Shown: positions 42,930 to 52,363, counted from the first letter of the stretch. The stretch is 56,405 nt of DNA from Paraburkholderia mimosarum LMG 23256 = NBRC 106338 (GCF_000739815.1 NZ_BBJJ01000045.1:1-56405); one strand, 5' to 3'. The notes: generated by a model not told the origin, from the sequence alone. Numbers and translations: made by a program.

Positions 42930-43880
42930 TCAGATCAGCAATTCAAGCGTGTGATACAGCCGCCTGCGCTCGGGATTCGCCGAACCCTCACCCGCGTGAA
43001 TCGCCTCCTTGAGGCATTCCAGAAAGCAGTCGGCCGCGGCGGAGAGCGGCACGCCGCGCCGTGCGACCACACTCACCACCGTACGGTCCACTTCTTCCTG
43101 AAGCGCGAGGGCGCGCAGGTTTTCACGCGCGATGCGCGTTTCCACGAGCGGCCAGGGGAAGATGCTCACCATGTCCGTATTCATGATGAGTCCCATCGCC
43201 ACCACGAACGAATGCGCGAGATGCACGTTCTGCGGCAGCGGCAGGCCGTGGCGGCGGAACACATCGTCGGCGATCATCTCCTTGCTTGCCGGATCCCAGT
43301 TGAGCAACCATTCGCAGTCCTGAAGCTCCTTGAGCGTATGCGCCTGGGAGCGCGGATGACCCTTGCGCACGACCACGGCCGACTCCGTAGCGAAGATCGG
43401 CGTTTGCGTGAATTCAGCATGCAACGAGGCAGGGCCTGGCTTGCCTAGCGAGAAGTCCAGCGAGCCGTCGCGCAGCCGCGGCATCACGATATTGAGCAGT
43501 CCTTCGTAGAACTCCAGCTGCATGCCGGGCATGCGCTCGCGGAACAGCGTGACGGCGTCGGGCAGGAACGACAGCGCGAGCCACGGCGTCACGCCGATCG
43601 CGAGTTTGCCGCCGCCGCGCCCGCGCCGCGCGTCGAGTTCGTCCTGGGCGCGCGACATCTGGTGCACGACGAGCCGCGCATGCACGAGCAGCGCCTGACC
43701 GGCTTCCGTGAAGGCGATGCCGTTGGCGTTACGCGTGACGAGCGCGATTTGCTGCTCGGCTTCGAGTTCGCGCACCGCTTTCGTCGCGGCCGCCGGCGAG
43801 ATGCCGAGCTGTCGCGCGGCGGCGCGAATGCTGCCGGTGTCGGCCATGGCGACGAGCGCGCGGAACTGGTGGAACTTCAT
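42930..43880 (-). CDS. LysR-family regulator, divergent from the amidohydrolase gene
   Basis: A 316-aa LysR protein. MKFHQFRALVAMADTGSIRAAARQLGISPAAATKAVRELE is the HTH (in outline), and the effector domain begins near KLAIGVTPWLALSFLPDAV. It is divergent from the M20 amidohydrolase and MHS transporter with a 116-bp gap, and probably responds to their acylated substrate. Similar regulators of the TsaR group control aromatic-acid catabolism. Confidence 0.87.
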   Translation of the reverse strand: MKFHQFRALVAMADTGSIRAAARQLGISPAAATKAVRELEAEQQIALVTRNANGIAFTEAGQALLVHARLVVHQMSRAQDELDARRGRGGGKLAIGVTPWLALSFLPDAVTLFRERMPGMQLEFYEGLLNIVMPRLRDGSLDFSLGKPGPASLHAEFTQTPIFATESAVVVRKGHPRSQAHTLKELQDCEWLLNWDPASKEMIADDVFRRHGLPLPQNVHLAHSFVVAMGLIMNTDMVSIFPWPLVETRIARENLRALALQEEVDRTVVSVVARRGVPLSAAADCFLECLKEAIHAGEGSANPERRRLYHTLELLI

Positions 43881-43996
43881 AAGGGATTACCCGAGTGCGC
43901 ACTTCCGGTTGGCGGGGCAACCATTTTAGGGCTGTCGGTGCAATTGCGACGTCATTATTCTCGAGCGAATTCACACTGTCCGTTGAGGGAATTCGT

Positions 43997-45172
43997 ATGA
44001 ACACGATGGCTATCCCGGCTGCGATCGCCGCGATCGAAGAGGAGATGATCGCGCTGCGCCACGAGATCCACGCGCATCCGGAACTGGGCTTCGAAGAGTT
44101 CGTCACGAGCGACCTCGTCGCACAGCGCCTCACCGGGTGGGGCTACGAGGTGCACCGCGGTCTCGGCGGCACGGGCGTCGTGGGCACGCTCAAGGTGGGC
44201 GACGGCAAGCAGCGCCTCGGCCTGCGCGCCGACATGGACGCGCTGCCTATTCACGAGAACACCGGCCTCGAGTACGCGAGCCGCATTCCCGGCACGATGC
44301 ACGCGTGCGGCCACGACGGACACACCGCCATGCTGCTCGCGGCGGCCAAGCATCTCGCGCAATCGCGCAATTTCAATGGCACGCTGCACCTCATTTTCCA
44401 GCCCGCCGAAGAAGGCCTGGGCGGTGCGAAGCGCATGCTCGACGAGGGCCTGTTCGAGCGATTTCCCTGCGACGCCGTGTTCGCCATGCACAACATGCCC
44501 GGTTTCCCCACCGGCAAGCTCGGCTTCCGCGCAGGGCCGTTCATGGCTTCGTCGGACACGGTGATCATCGACATCGACGGGCGCGGCGGTCATGGCGCGA
44601 TGCCGCATAAGGCGATCGACCCGGTGGTGGTGTGCGCCAACGTCGTGCTCGCGCTGCAGACGATCGTGTCGCGTAACGTGCCGCCGCTCGACATGGCGAT
44701 CGTGACCGTGGGCGCGATTCACTCGGGCGACGCCCCTAACGTGATTCCGCAAACCGCGCAAATGCGGCTTTCGGTGCGCGCACTGCGCCCTGAAGTGCGC
44801 GATTTGCTGCAGGCGCGCATCACCGCGCTCGTCCACGCGCAGGCGAGCGCCTATGGCGCGACGGCGCGCATCGACTACCAGCGCCGCTATCCGGTGCTCG
44901 TGAACGACGAGGCGATGACCGCGTTCGCGCAAGATGTCGCGCGCGACTGGCTCGGCGAGGAAGGGCTGATTCACGACATGGAGCCGCTCACGGGCAGCGA
45001 GGACTTCTCGTTCCTGCTCGAGCGCCGCCCGGGCAGCTACCTCGTCATCGGGAACGGCGATGGGGAAGGCGGCTGCATGGTGCACAACCCCGGCTACGAC
45101 TTCAACGACGACTGTCTCGCCACGGGCGCCACATACTGGGTGCGGCTCGCCGAGCGCTTCCTGCGCGGCTGA
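43997..45172 (+). CDS. M20-family amidohydrolase (aminoacylase/hippurate hydrolase-like)
   Basis: A 391-aa metallopeptidase-fold hydrolase that removes acyl groups from N-acyl amino acids. HEIHAHPELGFEE opens the domain. Zinc ligands lie in HACGHDGHTAML and FQPAEEG, with AMHNMPGFPTG next. GRGGHGAMPHKAIDP is the dimerisation/lid region and LTGSEDFSFLLERRPGSYLVIGNG the last ligand region. Start 43997 follows GAGGGA; the frame is open upstream. A permease follows 51 bp later in the same operon, so the substrate is probably imported. Confidence 0.92.
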   Translation: MNTMAIPAAIAAIEEEMIALRHEIHAHPELGFEEFVTSDLVAQRLTGWGYEVHRGLGGTGVVGTLKVGDGKQRLGLRADMDALPIHENTGLEYASRIPGTMHACGHDGHTAMLLAAAKHLAQSRNFNGTLHLIFQPAEEGLGGAKRMLDEGLFERFPCDAVFAMHNMPGFPTGKLGFRAGPFMASSDTVIIDIDGRGGHGAMPHKAIDPVVVCANVVLALQTIVSRNVPPLDMAIVTVGAIHSGDAPNVIPQTAQMRLSVRALRPEVRDLLQARITALVHAQASAYGATARIDYQRRYPVLVNDEAMTAFAQDVARDWLGEEGLIHDMEPLTGSEDFSFLLERRPGSYLVIGNGDGEGGCMVHNPGYDFNDDCLATGATYWVRLAERFLRG

Positions 45173-45223
45173 AGCCGGCCACGGCCGACACCAAAGACAC
45201 GAGACACAGGGAGGAGACCCACG

Positions 45224-46546
45224 ATGAACGCCACCCCGCTTCAGGCGCCAGCGGCCGCACCGGCGGCCACGCGCGGCTCGCGAGCAAAGGCCATTTTCGC
45301 GATCACGCTCGGCAATGGGCTCGAGTTCTTCGACTTCACGGTCTACAGCTTCTTTGCCTCCATCATCGGCTCGCTTTACTTTCCGGTGCATGGCTCGCTG
45401 AACCAGTTGATGCTGGCCGTGGGCAGCTTCGGCGTGGGCTTTGTCGCGCGGCCCATCGGCGGCATCGTGATCGGTGCGTTCGCCGACCGCGTGGGCCGCA
45501 AGGCCGCCATGACGCTCACGCTGTGGCTCATGGCGCTCGGCTCCGCGCTCATTGCGTTCGCGCCCACCTATCAGCAGATCGGACTCGCGGCGCCTGCGCT
45601 GATCCTGTTCGCGCGTCTCGTGCAAGGCTTCGCGCTGGGCGGCGAAGTGGGCGCCTCCACGTCGCTCCTGCTCGAATACGCCGACGACCGCTCGCGCGGT
45701 TTCTACGGCAGCTGGCAGTTCGTGAGCCAGGGGCTCAACATGGTGCTCGGCTCGCTCATCGGCGTGGCGCTCTCCACCACGCTCTCGCAGGCCGCGCTCG
45801 AAAGCTGGGGCTGGCGTGTGCCGTTCGTGATCGGCATGCTGGTCGTGCCGGTGGGCGTGTACATTCGCCGCCATCTCGACGAAACGCTCGCGCACCCTGT
45901 CGACGCGGAAGACACCCGGCCCGTGGCCGATATGGCGCGCCCGCTGCGCGAGATTTTCGGGCGCCATCGCACGGCGCTCGTGGCCGGCGTCGTCACGACG
46001 ATCGGCGGCACGGCGGCCAACTATATCGTGCTGTTTTATATGTCGACGTATGCGATCAAGATCCTCGGCCTGCCGATGTCGGTCGGCATGAGCGCGGCGC
46101 TGGTCGCGGCGCTCGTCACGGCCGTATGCTCGCCGTTTGCCGGCATGCTGTCCGACCGCGTGGGCCGCAAGTGGGTGATGGGTGTCTCGCGCGTGATGCT
46201 CATCGCGGTGATCTATCCCGCGTTCATGGTCATTCATGCCGTGCCGACCATCGCGACGGTGCTCGCCGTCGTGGCCGTGCTGGGCGCGCTCGTCGCGTTC
46301 ACGGCGGTCCCCAATATCGTCATGCTGCCTGAGCTCTTCCCTCAGTCGATTCGCGTGACGGGGATGTCCGTGGTGTATTGCGTGGGCGTGTCGATCTTCG
46401 GCGGCTTTGCGCAATTCTTCGCAACGTGGCTCATCAAGCTGCTCGACAACCCTCTCGCGCCCGCCTGGTATCTGATCGGCTGCGGGGCGGTGTCGATGCT
46501 CGCGCTGCCGCTGATTCGCGATCCGGCGGGCCGCCCGCTCGATTGA
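45224..46546 (+). CDS. MFS transporter, metabolite:H+ symporter (MHS) family
   Basis: A 440-aa, 12-helix transporter. ITLGNGLEFFDFTVYSFFASIIG is the typical MHS helix 1 motif, GAFADRVGRKAAMTLTLWLMALG is motif A, and ARLVQGFALGGEVGASTSLLLEYA is the family-specific helix 4 block with Glu. GGGAGGAG precedes the ATG. It most likely imports the carboxylate or acyl-amino acid hydrolysed by the upstream amidohydrolase. Confidence 0.92.
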   Translation: MNATPLQAPAAAPAATRGSRAKAIFAITLGNGLEFFDFTVYSFFASIIGSLYFPVHGSLNQLMLAVGSFGVGFVARPIGGIVIGAFADRVGRKAAMTLTLWLMALGSALIAFAPTYQQIGLAAPALILFARLVQGFALGGEVGASTSLLLEYADDRSRGFYGSWQFVSQGLNMVLGSLIGVALSTTLSQAALESWGWRVPFVIGMLVVPVGVYIRRHLDETLAHPVDAEDTRPVADMARPLREIFGRHRTALVAGVVTTIGGTAANYIVLFYMSTYAIKILGLPMSVGMSAALVAALVTAVCSPFAGMLSDRVGRKWVMGVSRVMLIAVIYPAFMVIHAVPTIATVLAVVAVLGALVAFTAVPNIVMLPELFPQSIRVTGMSVVYCVGVSIFGGFAQFFATWLIKLLDNPLAPAWYLIGCGAVSMLALPLIRDPAGRPLD

Positions 46547-46792
46547 GAACCCGCAGTGCCAGCCGTTCTATGCGGGCCGTCAGCGGGGGCGTCGCAGGGC
46601 GAGAGGTCTTGCCTCACACCCGTTTCCAAGGCGTACGCGAAGGTCAGAACGGGATTTTTCGCCCATAGACCTTCGTGTTTTCGGTCCAGCAGCCGACCTT
46701 CCGCGGCGGTATGGTCGCGGGCGGCGTGCATCAAGCCGGAGCGGTGCGGCAGTGATGCGGCGGGGAATCCGGCGCGGGCGCGCAAGTTGGCT
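46547..46792. other. Intergenic region, nothing recognised
   Basis: About 245 bp between convergent genes. No clear hairpin-T terminator and no supported ORF. Confidence 0.4.
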
Positions 46793-47017
46793 TCAGGGCG
46801 TTTCCGCTTCGAGCCAGCGCAGCGATTGCGGCGCGGGCTTCGTGGCCTTCGCGGTTGGCTGGCTCTTTTGAGCCGGCTTTGCAGCCTTCTGCAACTGGAG
46901 GGAGCGTCCGGTGCTGAGGGTCGAACCATGGCCGCCGGTTTGAGCAAGCGCGGCGGAACTCGCTGACACTAACGCGAATAGCGCGGCGGCGAGCACGAGG
47001 GTGGGGTAGCGAGTCAT
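46793..47017 (-). CDS. Small secreted protein of unknown function
   Basis: A 74-aa protein. MTRYPTLVLAAALFALVSASSAALAQ is a good Sec signal peptide. The mature 48 residues are basic and Lys/Ala/Pro/Gln-rich (LQLQKAAKPAQKSQPTAKAT), ending SLRWLEAETP. ATG 47017 has GGGAGA at proper distance; ATG 47023 is too close. No known domain. Confidence 0.65.
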   Translation of the reverse strand: MTRYPTLVLAAALFALVSASSAALAQTGGHGSTLSTGRSLQLQKAAKPAQKSQPTAKATKPAPQSLRWLEAETP

Positions 47018-47182
47018 CTGCATTCTCCCGCATGGACGAGCGGCCGGCATAGGGGGACGGGCCGGCGCTGAAAGCGGCAGTATGTTCGGATGATCGTGGC
47101 CGCGCATCCATCATTTGATGGAGAAACGAACGGCGTGCGCGTGCGCGGTGAACTCGCGGTGAGGCTGCTATCGAACTGGGCC

Positions 47183-47548
47183 TTATTCGGCCGGGCGGCG
47201 GTCGGCGAGCGCTCGTTCGCAGTCCTTGAGCACTTGCAGAACGAGCTTGGCCTGGTAATTCAAATCGTCGGTATCGAGAATTTCTTCGACGGCGTCTCGC
47301 GCCCAGACCGCGTCGACGAACCATGCGTGCTGCTGCGCGATGTCCTGCGCCATGGCGGCGAGCCGCGCGATCGCGAGCCAGTCGGCTTCGCGCGCGTGAC
47401 GGTCGAGCCACTTGTGCGCCGCCTGAACGTGGAAGGCCGCGTTGGGCCAGGACTCGTTGAGATAGTAGGCTCCGAGGCTCCCGCAGGTGAGCCAGCAGAG
47501 CAGTTCCACGCGGTCGCGCGGACTCAGATGGTGGCGTACATCACTCAT
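47183..47548 (-). CDS. Conserved hypothetical protein, largely helical
   Basis: A 121-aa soluble protein (MSDVRHHLSPRDRVELLCWLTCGSLGAYYLNESWPNAAFHV at its start, in outline). Its helical segments carry many Trp and His, and it has no signal peptide. I recognise no family. The reading frame continues upstream to 48598, but that part is antisense to the peroxiredoxin gene and is rejected. It is divergent from that peroxiredoxin across 402 bp. Confidence 0.65.
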   Translation of the reverse strand: MSDVRHHLSPRDRVELLCWLTCGSLGAYYLNESWPNAAFHVQAAHKWLDRHAREADWLAIARLAAMAQDIAQQHAWFVDAVWARDAVEEILDTDDLNYQAKLVLQVLKDCERALADRRPAE

Positions 47549-47950
47549 GGCGACGCTCGCGAAAGTAACAGAGTTCGATTGACGGGTGCATGCAGGCATT
47601 CGAATCCGATGACAAAACGATATCACGCCTTGTGGAAAATCGCCTGCCCGCCCGGGCGCTGCCGCACGGATGTTACGTGAATAGCGTCGCCTGGCGGCGG
47701 GCGGTATGCAAACCAGGAGTGACACCAGGAACTGGCACGCTGCTATGCGTCGTGCAACGACTCCAGCCTGCGGAAGTATGCCTTGAGCGACAAAGGGGCT
47801 AAATGTATGGTAGATGTAATGCAAGTGAAACCAGAAAGAAATTTCATGAGCGCGCCGCGGACTACCTAAAATGCAAAAGCGCGAAGCACTTTCGCGCGTA
47901 CGCACGCAGACTCTCGCGAACTGAAGATCACTGCATTCAGGAGACTGAAG
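47549..47950. other. Intergenic region with a candidate peroxiredoxin promoter
   Basis: TTGAGC (47783-47788) and TATGGT (47806-47811) are 17 bp apart on the plus strand. A 7-bp hairpin, GCGCGAA (47879-47885) with TTCGCGC (47891-47897), lies in the resulting leader. I see no clear OxyR site or other gene. Confidence 0.4.
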
Positions 47951-48607
47951 ATGACGATTCGTCTTGGAGAAGATGCACCGGATTTCACTGCGGAGACCAC
48001 TGAAGGCAAGATTCGTTTTCACGAATGGATCGGCGATCACTGGGCCATCCTGTTCTCGCATCCGAAAGATTTCACGCCCGTCTGCACGACCGAACTCGGC
48101 TATATGGCCAAGCTCAAGCCGGAATTCGACAAGCGCAATACGAAGATCATCGGCTTGAGCATCGACCCGGTGAGCGACCACGAGAAGTGGGCGAAGGACA
48201 TCGAGGAAACGCAGGGCAGCGCCGTCAACTATCCGATGATTGGCGACCCGGACCTGCACGTCGCGAAGCTCTACGACATGATCCATCCGAACGCGAGCGG
48301 CGCGAGCCCGCGCTCGGCCGCCGACAACGCCACGGTGCGCTCGGTGTTCCTGATCGGGCCGGACAAGAAGGTGAAGGCGATGCTCGTCTACCCGATGAGT
48401 TCCGGCCGCAACTTCGACGAGGTGCTGCGCCTGCTCGATTCGCTGCAACTGACCGCGAAGCACACGGTGGCGACGCCGGTGAACTGGAAGCCCGGCGACG
48501 ACGTAATCATCCCGACTTCGGTTTCCGACGACGCGGCGAAGCAAAAGTACCCACAGGGCTTCAAGACACTCAAGCCGTATCTGCGCACGGTCGCGCAACC
48601 GAAGTAG
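47951..48607 (+). CDS. 1-Cys peroxiredoxin (AhpC/TSA, Prx6 type)
   Basis: A 218-aa peroxidase that reduces hydrogen peroxide and organic peroxides. The peroxidatic Cys45 lies in SHPKDFTPVCTTELG, with Thr42 and a downstream Arg completing the site. It is the only Cys in the protein, so it is a 1-Cys enzyme. The long C-terminal part (TPVNWKPGDDVIIPTSVSDDAAKQKYPQG, in outline) is the Prx6 dimerisation domain. GGAG precedes the ATG. Confidence 0.94.
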   Translation: MTIRLGEDAPDFTAETTEGKIRFHEWIGDHWAILFSHPKDFTPVCTTELGYMAKLKPEFDKRNTKIIGLSIDPVSDHEKWAKDIEETQGSAVNYPMIGDPDLHVAKLYDMIHPNASGASPRSAADNATVRSVFLIGPDKKVKAMLVYPMSSGRNFDEVLRLLDSLQLTAKHTVATPVNWKPGDDVIIPTSVSDDAAKQKYPQGFKTLKPYLRTVAQPK

Positions 48608-48634
48608 GGTTGGGGCGCGATGCTGGGCGCCAGA

Positions 48635-48668
48635 AATAAAAAACGCGGCGCGTTGGCAGTGCGCCGCG
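48635..48668 (-). terminator. Terminator of the ABC transporter operon
   Basis: CGCGGCGC (48644-48651) pairs with GCGCCGCG (48661-48668). On the minus strand the hairpin is followed by TTTTTTATTT. It lies 58 bp beyond the permease stop and separates it from the convergent peroxiredoxin gene. Confidence 0.83.
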
Positions 48669-48725
48669 GCTCACGGGCCGGGAGGCTTGCGCCTCACGCA
48701 GCCCGGACAGGGGAACCTGATCCGG

Positions 48726-49589
48726 TCAGTTCGAAGGCGCGGGCCGCCATTTCAGGAGGCGCTGCTCGACTGCGGTGAGCAGATAGTCGGCGGCGAGCGC
48801 GACCACGGCGAGCACGATCATTGCCGCGAACACGCCGCTCGCGTTGAACGCGCCCTGGGCCGTCGAGATCAGCAGACCGATGCCTTGCTTCGAGCCGAGG
48901 AATTCGCCGACCACGGCACCGACCAGCGCGAAGCCGAAGCTCACGTGCAGGCTCGCGAGAATCCAGCTGAGCGCCGAGGGAATCACGACCGAGGTCGTCA
49001 CCTGGCGGCGCGACGCGCCGAGAATCTGCGCGTTGGCGATCATGTAGCGGTCGGCCTCGCGCACACCCTGGAAGGCATTGGCGAACACCACGAAGAACAC
49101 CATCACGACCGCGAGCGCGACCTTCGACGCCATGCCGAGCCCGAGCGCGATCACGAACACCGAGCCGAGCACCACGCGCGGAATCGAGTTGGCGATCTTG
49201 ATATAGAGGCTGAACACGTCGGAGAGCAGCTTGTTGCGGCCGAGCACGATGCCGCAGAACACGCCGGCGACCGAGCCGATGATGAAGCCGAGGCCCGTTT
49301 CTTCGAGCGTGACCCAGACCTGCGTGAGCAGCGGCCCTTGCGAGGTGCCGTTCACGAACCAGTCGACGATCTGATCGAAGATCGCGGTGGGCATCGAGAA
49401 GAAGAACGGATCGATCCATTTGAGGCGCGCGGCGATTTCCCAGCCGCCCAGCACCACGACGAGCACGAGAATGCGCAGCGCGACGACGAGCGCCTGGCGC
49501 TGACGAATGCGCTTTTGCGCGGCTCGCTCGACAGCGTCGAGCGAGGCGGAATCGAGGCCTTGCGGCAGCGTTTGTTGCGGGGTGGACAT
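48726..49589 (-). CDS. ABC transporter permease (SsuC/TauC-like)
   Basis: A 287-aa permease with about six helices. The cytoplasmic EAA loop reads VREADRYMIANAQILGASRRQVTTSVVIPSALSWIL. It belongs to the BPD_transp_1 family that imports nitrate, sulfonates, taurine or thiamine precursors. It is the last gene of the operon and starts 19 bp after the ATPase gene. Confidence 0.92.
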   Translation of the reverse strand: MSTPQQTLPQGLDSASLDAVERAAQKRIRQRQALVVALRILVLVVVLGGWEIAARLKWIDPFFFSMPTAIFDQIVDWFVNGTSQGPLLTQVWVTLEETGLGFIIGSVAGVFCGIVLGRNKLLSDVFSLYIKIANSIPRVVLGSVFVIALGLGMASKVALAVVMVFFVVFANAFQGVREADRYMIANAQILGASRRQVTTSVVIPSALSWILASLHVSFGFALVGAVVGEFLGSKQGIGLLISTAQGAFNASGVFAAMIVLAVVALAADYLLTAVEQRLLKWRPAPSN

Positions 49590-49608
49590 GATTCGACAGC
49601 TCCGGAAG

Positions 49609-50403
49609 TTAGGCGATCTGCACTTCTTCGCGCAGGTCGTGCCAGATCTGGCGCGACAGCTCGACGAAATGCGGCGCGTAGCGGATCTCGGATGTCACGC
49701 GCGGGCGCGGCAGATCGATCTCGTAGACCTTCTTGAGCGTGGCCGGCCGTGCGGTGAGCACGAACACGCGGTCAGCGAGCGCAATGGCTTCTTCGAGATC
49801 GTGCGTGACGAACACCACCGACCCCGTGCCGCCCCAAAGCTGCAGCAGCTCGTCTTGCATCAGCGTGCGCGTTTGCATGTCGAGCGCCGAGAACGGCTCG
49901 TCCATCAGCAGGATTTCGGGCTTGTTGATGAAGGTCTGCGCAAGCGCCACGCGCTTTCTCATGCCGCCGGAAAGCTGATGCGGATAGTGCTTGCCGAAAT
50001 TGGCGAGTCCCACGCGGCGCAGCCATTCGTTGGCTTCGTCGTAGGCCGCCGACTTCGAGCGCCCGCGATAGAGCGGCCCCGCCGCCACGTTGTCGAGCAC
50101 CGAGCGCCACGGGAACACGGCGTCGGCCTGGAACACGAAGCCGATGCGCGGATCGATGCCGTTCACGGGCGCGCCCATCACGCGCACTTCGCCCGTGGTC
50201 GGCTTGAGCAACCCCGTGATCATGCTGAGCGTGGTGGACTTGCCGCAGCCCGTAGGCCCGACGATGGCGACGAACTCGCCGCGCGCAACCGACATGCTGA
50301 AGTCGCGCAGCGCGACGGTCGCCTTGCCGTCGGGCGAGATGAAGCGGCAGGACACATTGCGCAGCTCGATGGCCGGCGTGCCTTGGGAAAGAGAAGAAGT
50401 CAT
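49609..50403 (-). CDS. ABC transporter ATP-binding protein (SsuB/TauB-like)
   Basis: A 264-aa ATPase. Walker A is GPTGCGKSTTL, the Q-loop lies in FVFQADAVFPWRSV, the signature is LSGGMRKRVALAQT, Walker B is ILLMDEPFSALD, and the H-loop is VTHDLEEA. It is the middle gene of the importer operon, 44 bp after the binding-protein gene. Confidence 0.94.
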   Translation of the reverse strand: MTSSLSQGTPAIELRNVSCRFISPDGKATVALRDFSMSVARGEFVAIVGPTGCGKSTTLSMITGLLKPTTGEVRVMGAPVNGIDPRIGFVFQADAVFPWRSVLDNVAAGPLYRGRSKSAAYDEANEWLRRVGLANFGKHYPHQLSGGMRKRVALAQTFINKPEILLMDEPFSALDMQTRTLMQDELLQLWGGTGSVVFVTHDLEEAIALADRVFVLTARPATLKKVYEIDLPRPRVTSEIRYAPHFVELSRQIWHDLREEVQIA

Positions 50404-50447
50404 GGTTTCGGTGGGCTGAACGTGGGGCCTTCTGCTTGCCTCGGCGC

Positions 50448-51467
50448 TTACTTCGACGCCGTGGCCGTCGCGGCCGGCAGATAGTCGTTCGAGTACGTCT
50501 TCGCGAGGTCGATGTGCTTGCCCTTCACCGAAGGATTGAACGCCGCGAGCACCTTGAGCACCGTATCCGGGCCGTCCGCGGGCATGCGGCCGTCCTTCGT
50601 GAACATCGGCAGCGAGTTCTTCAGCGCGGCCACGTAGAGTTCCTTGTTGCTGCCGTAGTAGTCCTTCGGCATTTTCGAGGCGATTTCGTCGGCGCTATGC
50701 GTGGCGATGAAGTTGAGCGTGCGCGAGAATGCATGCGCGAGCTTCGTCGCATCGTCCTTGTGCGATTGCGCCCAGGCGCGCTGCACGTAGAAGCTCGAGG
50801 CGGGGTACGTGCCGCCGAGCGCCGCGCGCGTGCCTTCGAGCGTGCGCATGTCGACGAGCACCTTGGCGTCGCCGGTTTGCAGCAGGCGCGAGACCGTGGG
50901 CTCCGTGGTCATGCCCGCATCGATGCGGTTCTGCTTGATCGCGGCGATGAAGGTGTTGTCCGCGCCCACCGGCAGCAGCGTGTACTGAGTGGCGGGCACG
51001 CCCGCGCGCTGTGCGAGGTACTGCGTGAGGAAGCTCGTGGAGGAGCCGAGGCCCGTCACGCCGAGCGTCTTGCCCTTCACGTCGGCCATGCTCTTCAGCG
51101 TGCCGGCCGCAGCGTTCGAGACCATTTCGACCTCGCCCGGCACCTGGCCGAACACCACGAGGGTTTGCACTTCCTTGCCCTTGCTCTGCAGGTCGATGGT
51201 GTGGTCGTAGAAGCCCACCACGCCTTGCACCGCGCCCGCGAGCAGTTCGTTCTCGGCGTCCACGCCGGCCGGCTGCGACTGGATCTCGACGTCGAGGCCT
51301 TCGTCCTTGAAGTAGCCGAGCTGCTCGGTCAGCTTGGCGGGCAGATAGATGATCTTGGTGGCGCCGCCGACCATGATCGTGATCTTTTCCGCGTGGGCAG
51401 CCGTGGAGCCGGCGGCAAGGGCGAACGCGACGCTCGATACGGCGGCGATCTGGCGCAGGGTAGGCAT
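50448..51467 (-). CDS. ABC transporter substrate-binding protein (NMT1/SsuA-like)
   Basis: A 339-aa periplasmic binding protein. MPTLRQIAAVSSVAFALAAGSTAAHA is the signal peptide. KIIYLPAKLTEQLGYFKDEGLDVEI is the family's opening strand-helix pattern, and VKGKTLGVTGLGSSTSFLTQYL the ligand-cleft region. Substrate candidates are sulfonates, taurine or a pyrimidine; the sequence does not decide. AGGAGACTCC precedes the ATG. It is divergent from the two-component system at 51668. Confidence 0.9.
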   Translation of the reverse strand: MPTLRQIAAVSSVAFALAAGSTAAHAEKITIMVGGATKIIYLPAKLTEQLGYFKDEGLDVEIQSQPAGVDAENELLAGAVQGVVGFYDHTIDLQSKGKEVQTLVVFGQVPGEVEMVSNAAAGTLKSMADVKGKTLGVTGLGSSTSFLTQYLAQRAGVPATQYTLLPVGADNTFIAAIKQNRIDAGMTTEPTVSRLLQTGDAKVLVDMRTLEGTRAALGGTYPASSFYVQRAWAQSHKDDATKLAHAFSRTLNFIATHSADEIASKMPKDYYGSNKELYVAALKNSLPMFTKDGRMPADGPDTVLKVLAAFNPSVKGKHIDLAKTYSNDYLPAATATASK

Positions 51468-51667
51468 CGTGGAGTCTCCTTTTGCTGGGGCGCCGCGCGT
51501 CAAGGGCGGCGCTTTCTGATGGATGAAGTCGATTATAAAAACTGTAAGCCTTCTGCCAGCCTTCCAGGCCCACACGAAAACGTCCGTGTTAACCCGCAGG
51601 GCGGCGACCCGCCCGCAACGGCACAATCGATTCCCCCGAAACCTTCGCCGCCTTGCCTGCACCGCCC

Positions 51668-52345
51668 ATGAAGTTGCTGCTGATCGAAGACAATCCCACG
51701 CTGGCGCACTGGCTCGTCAGGACGCTGGAGGCGCAGGCGTTCGCCTTCGACGCCGTGCAGGACGGCGAGGCCGCCGACCAGCTGCTGCGGTCCAATCACT
51801 ACGACGTGGTGCTGCTCGACCTCAATCTGCCGAAGCTCTCGGGCAAGAACGTGCTGAGGCGGCTGCGTCAGCGCGGCGACCCGACGCCCGTGATGGTGCT
51901 CACGGCAAGCGGCTCGATCGACGAAAAGGTGGAGCTGCTCGGTGCGGGCGCCGATGACTACCTCGTCAAGCCTTTCGAGGTGCGCGAACTCGTGGCGCGC
52001 ATCAAGGTGCTGATTCGCCGGCAGACGCCCGCGCGCGCGAACGAAATCGGCTGCGGCGATCTCGTTTTCGACATCAACACGCGCCAGTTCGCGTTGAAGG
52101 GCGCGCCGCTGAACGTGACGCCACGCGAGCGCACGGTGCTCGAAACGCTGATTCTGCGGCTCGGCCAGACGGTTTCGAAGGCCGCGCTCGTCGATGCGAT
52201 CTTCACGCTCGCCGACGAGCCCAGCGAGGACGCCATCGAAATCTACGTCTCCCGGCTGCGCAAGAAGCTCGAAGGCAGTTCGGCCGTGATCGTCACGCTG
52301 CGCGGCCTCGGCTATCTGCTGCGCAGGAAGGACGAGGCGCTATGA
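51668..52345 (+). CDS. Response regulator, OmpR/PhoB family (TctD-like)
   Basis: A 225-aa DNA-binding response regulator. The receiver domain has the acidic pair at Glu7-Asp8, phospho-acceptor Asp51 in VVLLDLNLP, and Lys in DDYLVKPF. The OmpR-type winged helix occupies about 125-222 (LNVTPRERTVLETLI, EDAIEIYVSRLRKKL). It resembles TctD, regulator of tricarboxylate uptake. The sensor gene follows 18 bp later. The divergent ABC importer is a possible target. Confidence 0.92.
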   Translation: MKLLLIEDNPTLAHWLVRTLEAQAFAFDAVQDGEAADQLLRSNHYDVVLLDLNLPKLSGKNVLRRLRQRGDPTPVMVLTASGSIDEKVELLGAGADDYLVKPFEVRELVARIKVLIRRQTPARANEIGCGDLVFDINTRQFALKGAPLNVTPRERTVLETLILRLGQTVSKAALVDAIFTLADEPSEDAIEIYVSRLRKKLEGSSAVIVTLRGLGYLLRRKDEAL

Positions 52346-52363
52346 CGACGAACGCGTGCCGCC

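Noticed and set aside
43967..43994. Two GAATTC sites 22 bp apart before the amidohydrolase
   Set aside because: These are short 6-bp palindromes with no extended symmetry, and one lies in the ribosome-site region. Chance is enough.
43955..46414. An 819-codon minus-strand frame opposite the amidohydrolase and MHS transporter
   Set aside because: It is His/Arg/Asp-biased antisense sequence without motifs; the plus-strand genes carry complete family signatures.
47549..48598. N-terminal extension of the 121-aa minus-strand protein to 471 aa
   Set aside because: The extension is antisense to the peroxiredoxin. The family-like sequence begins only at ATG 47548.
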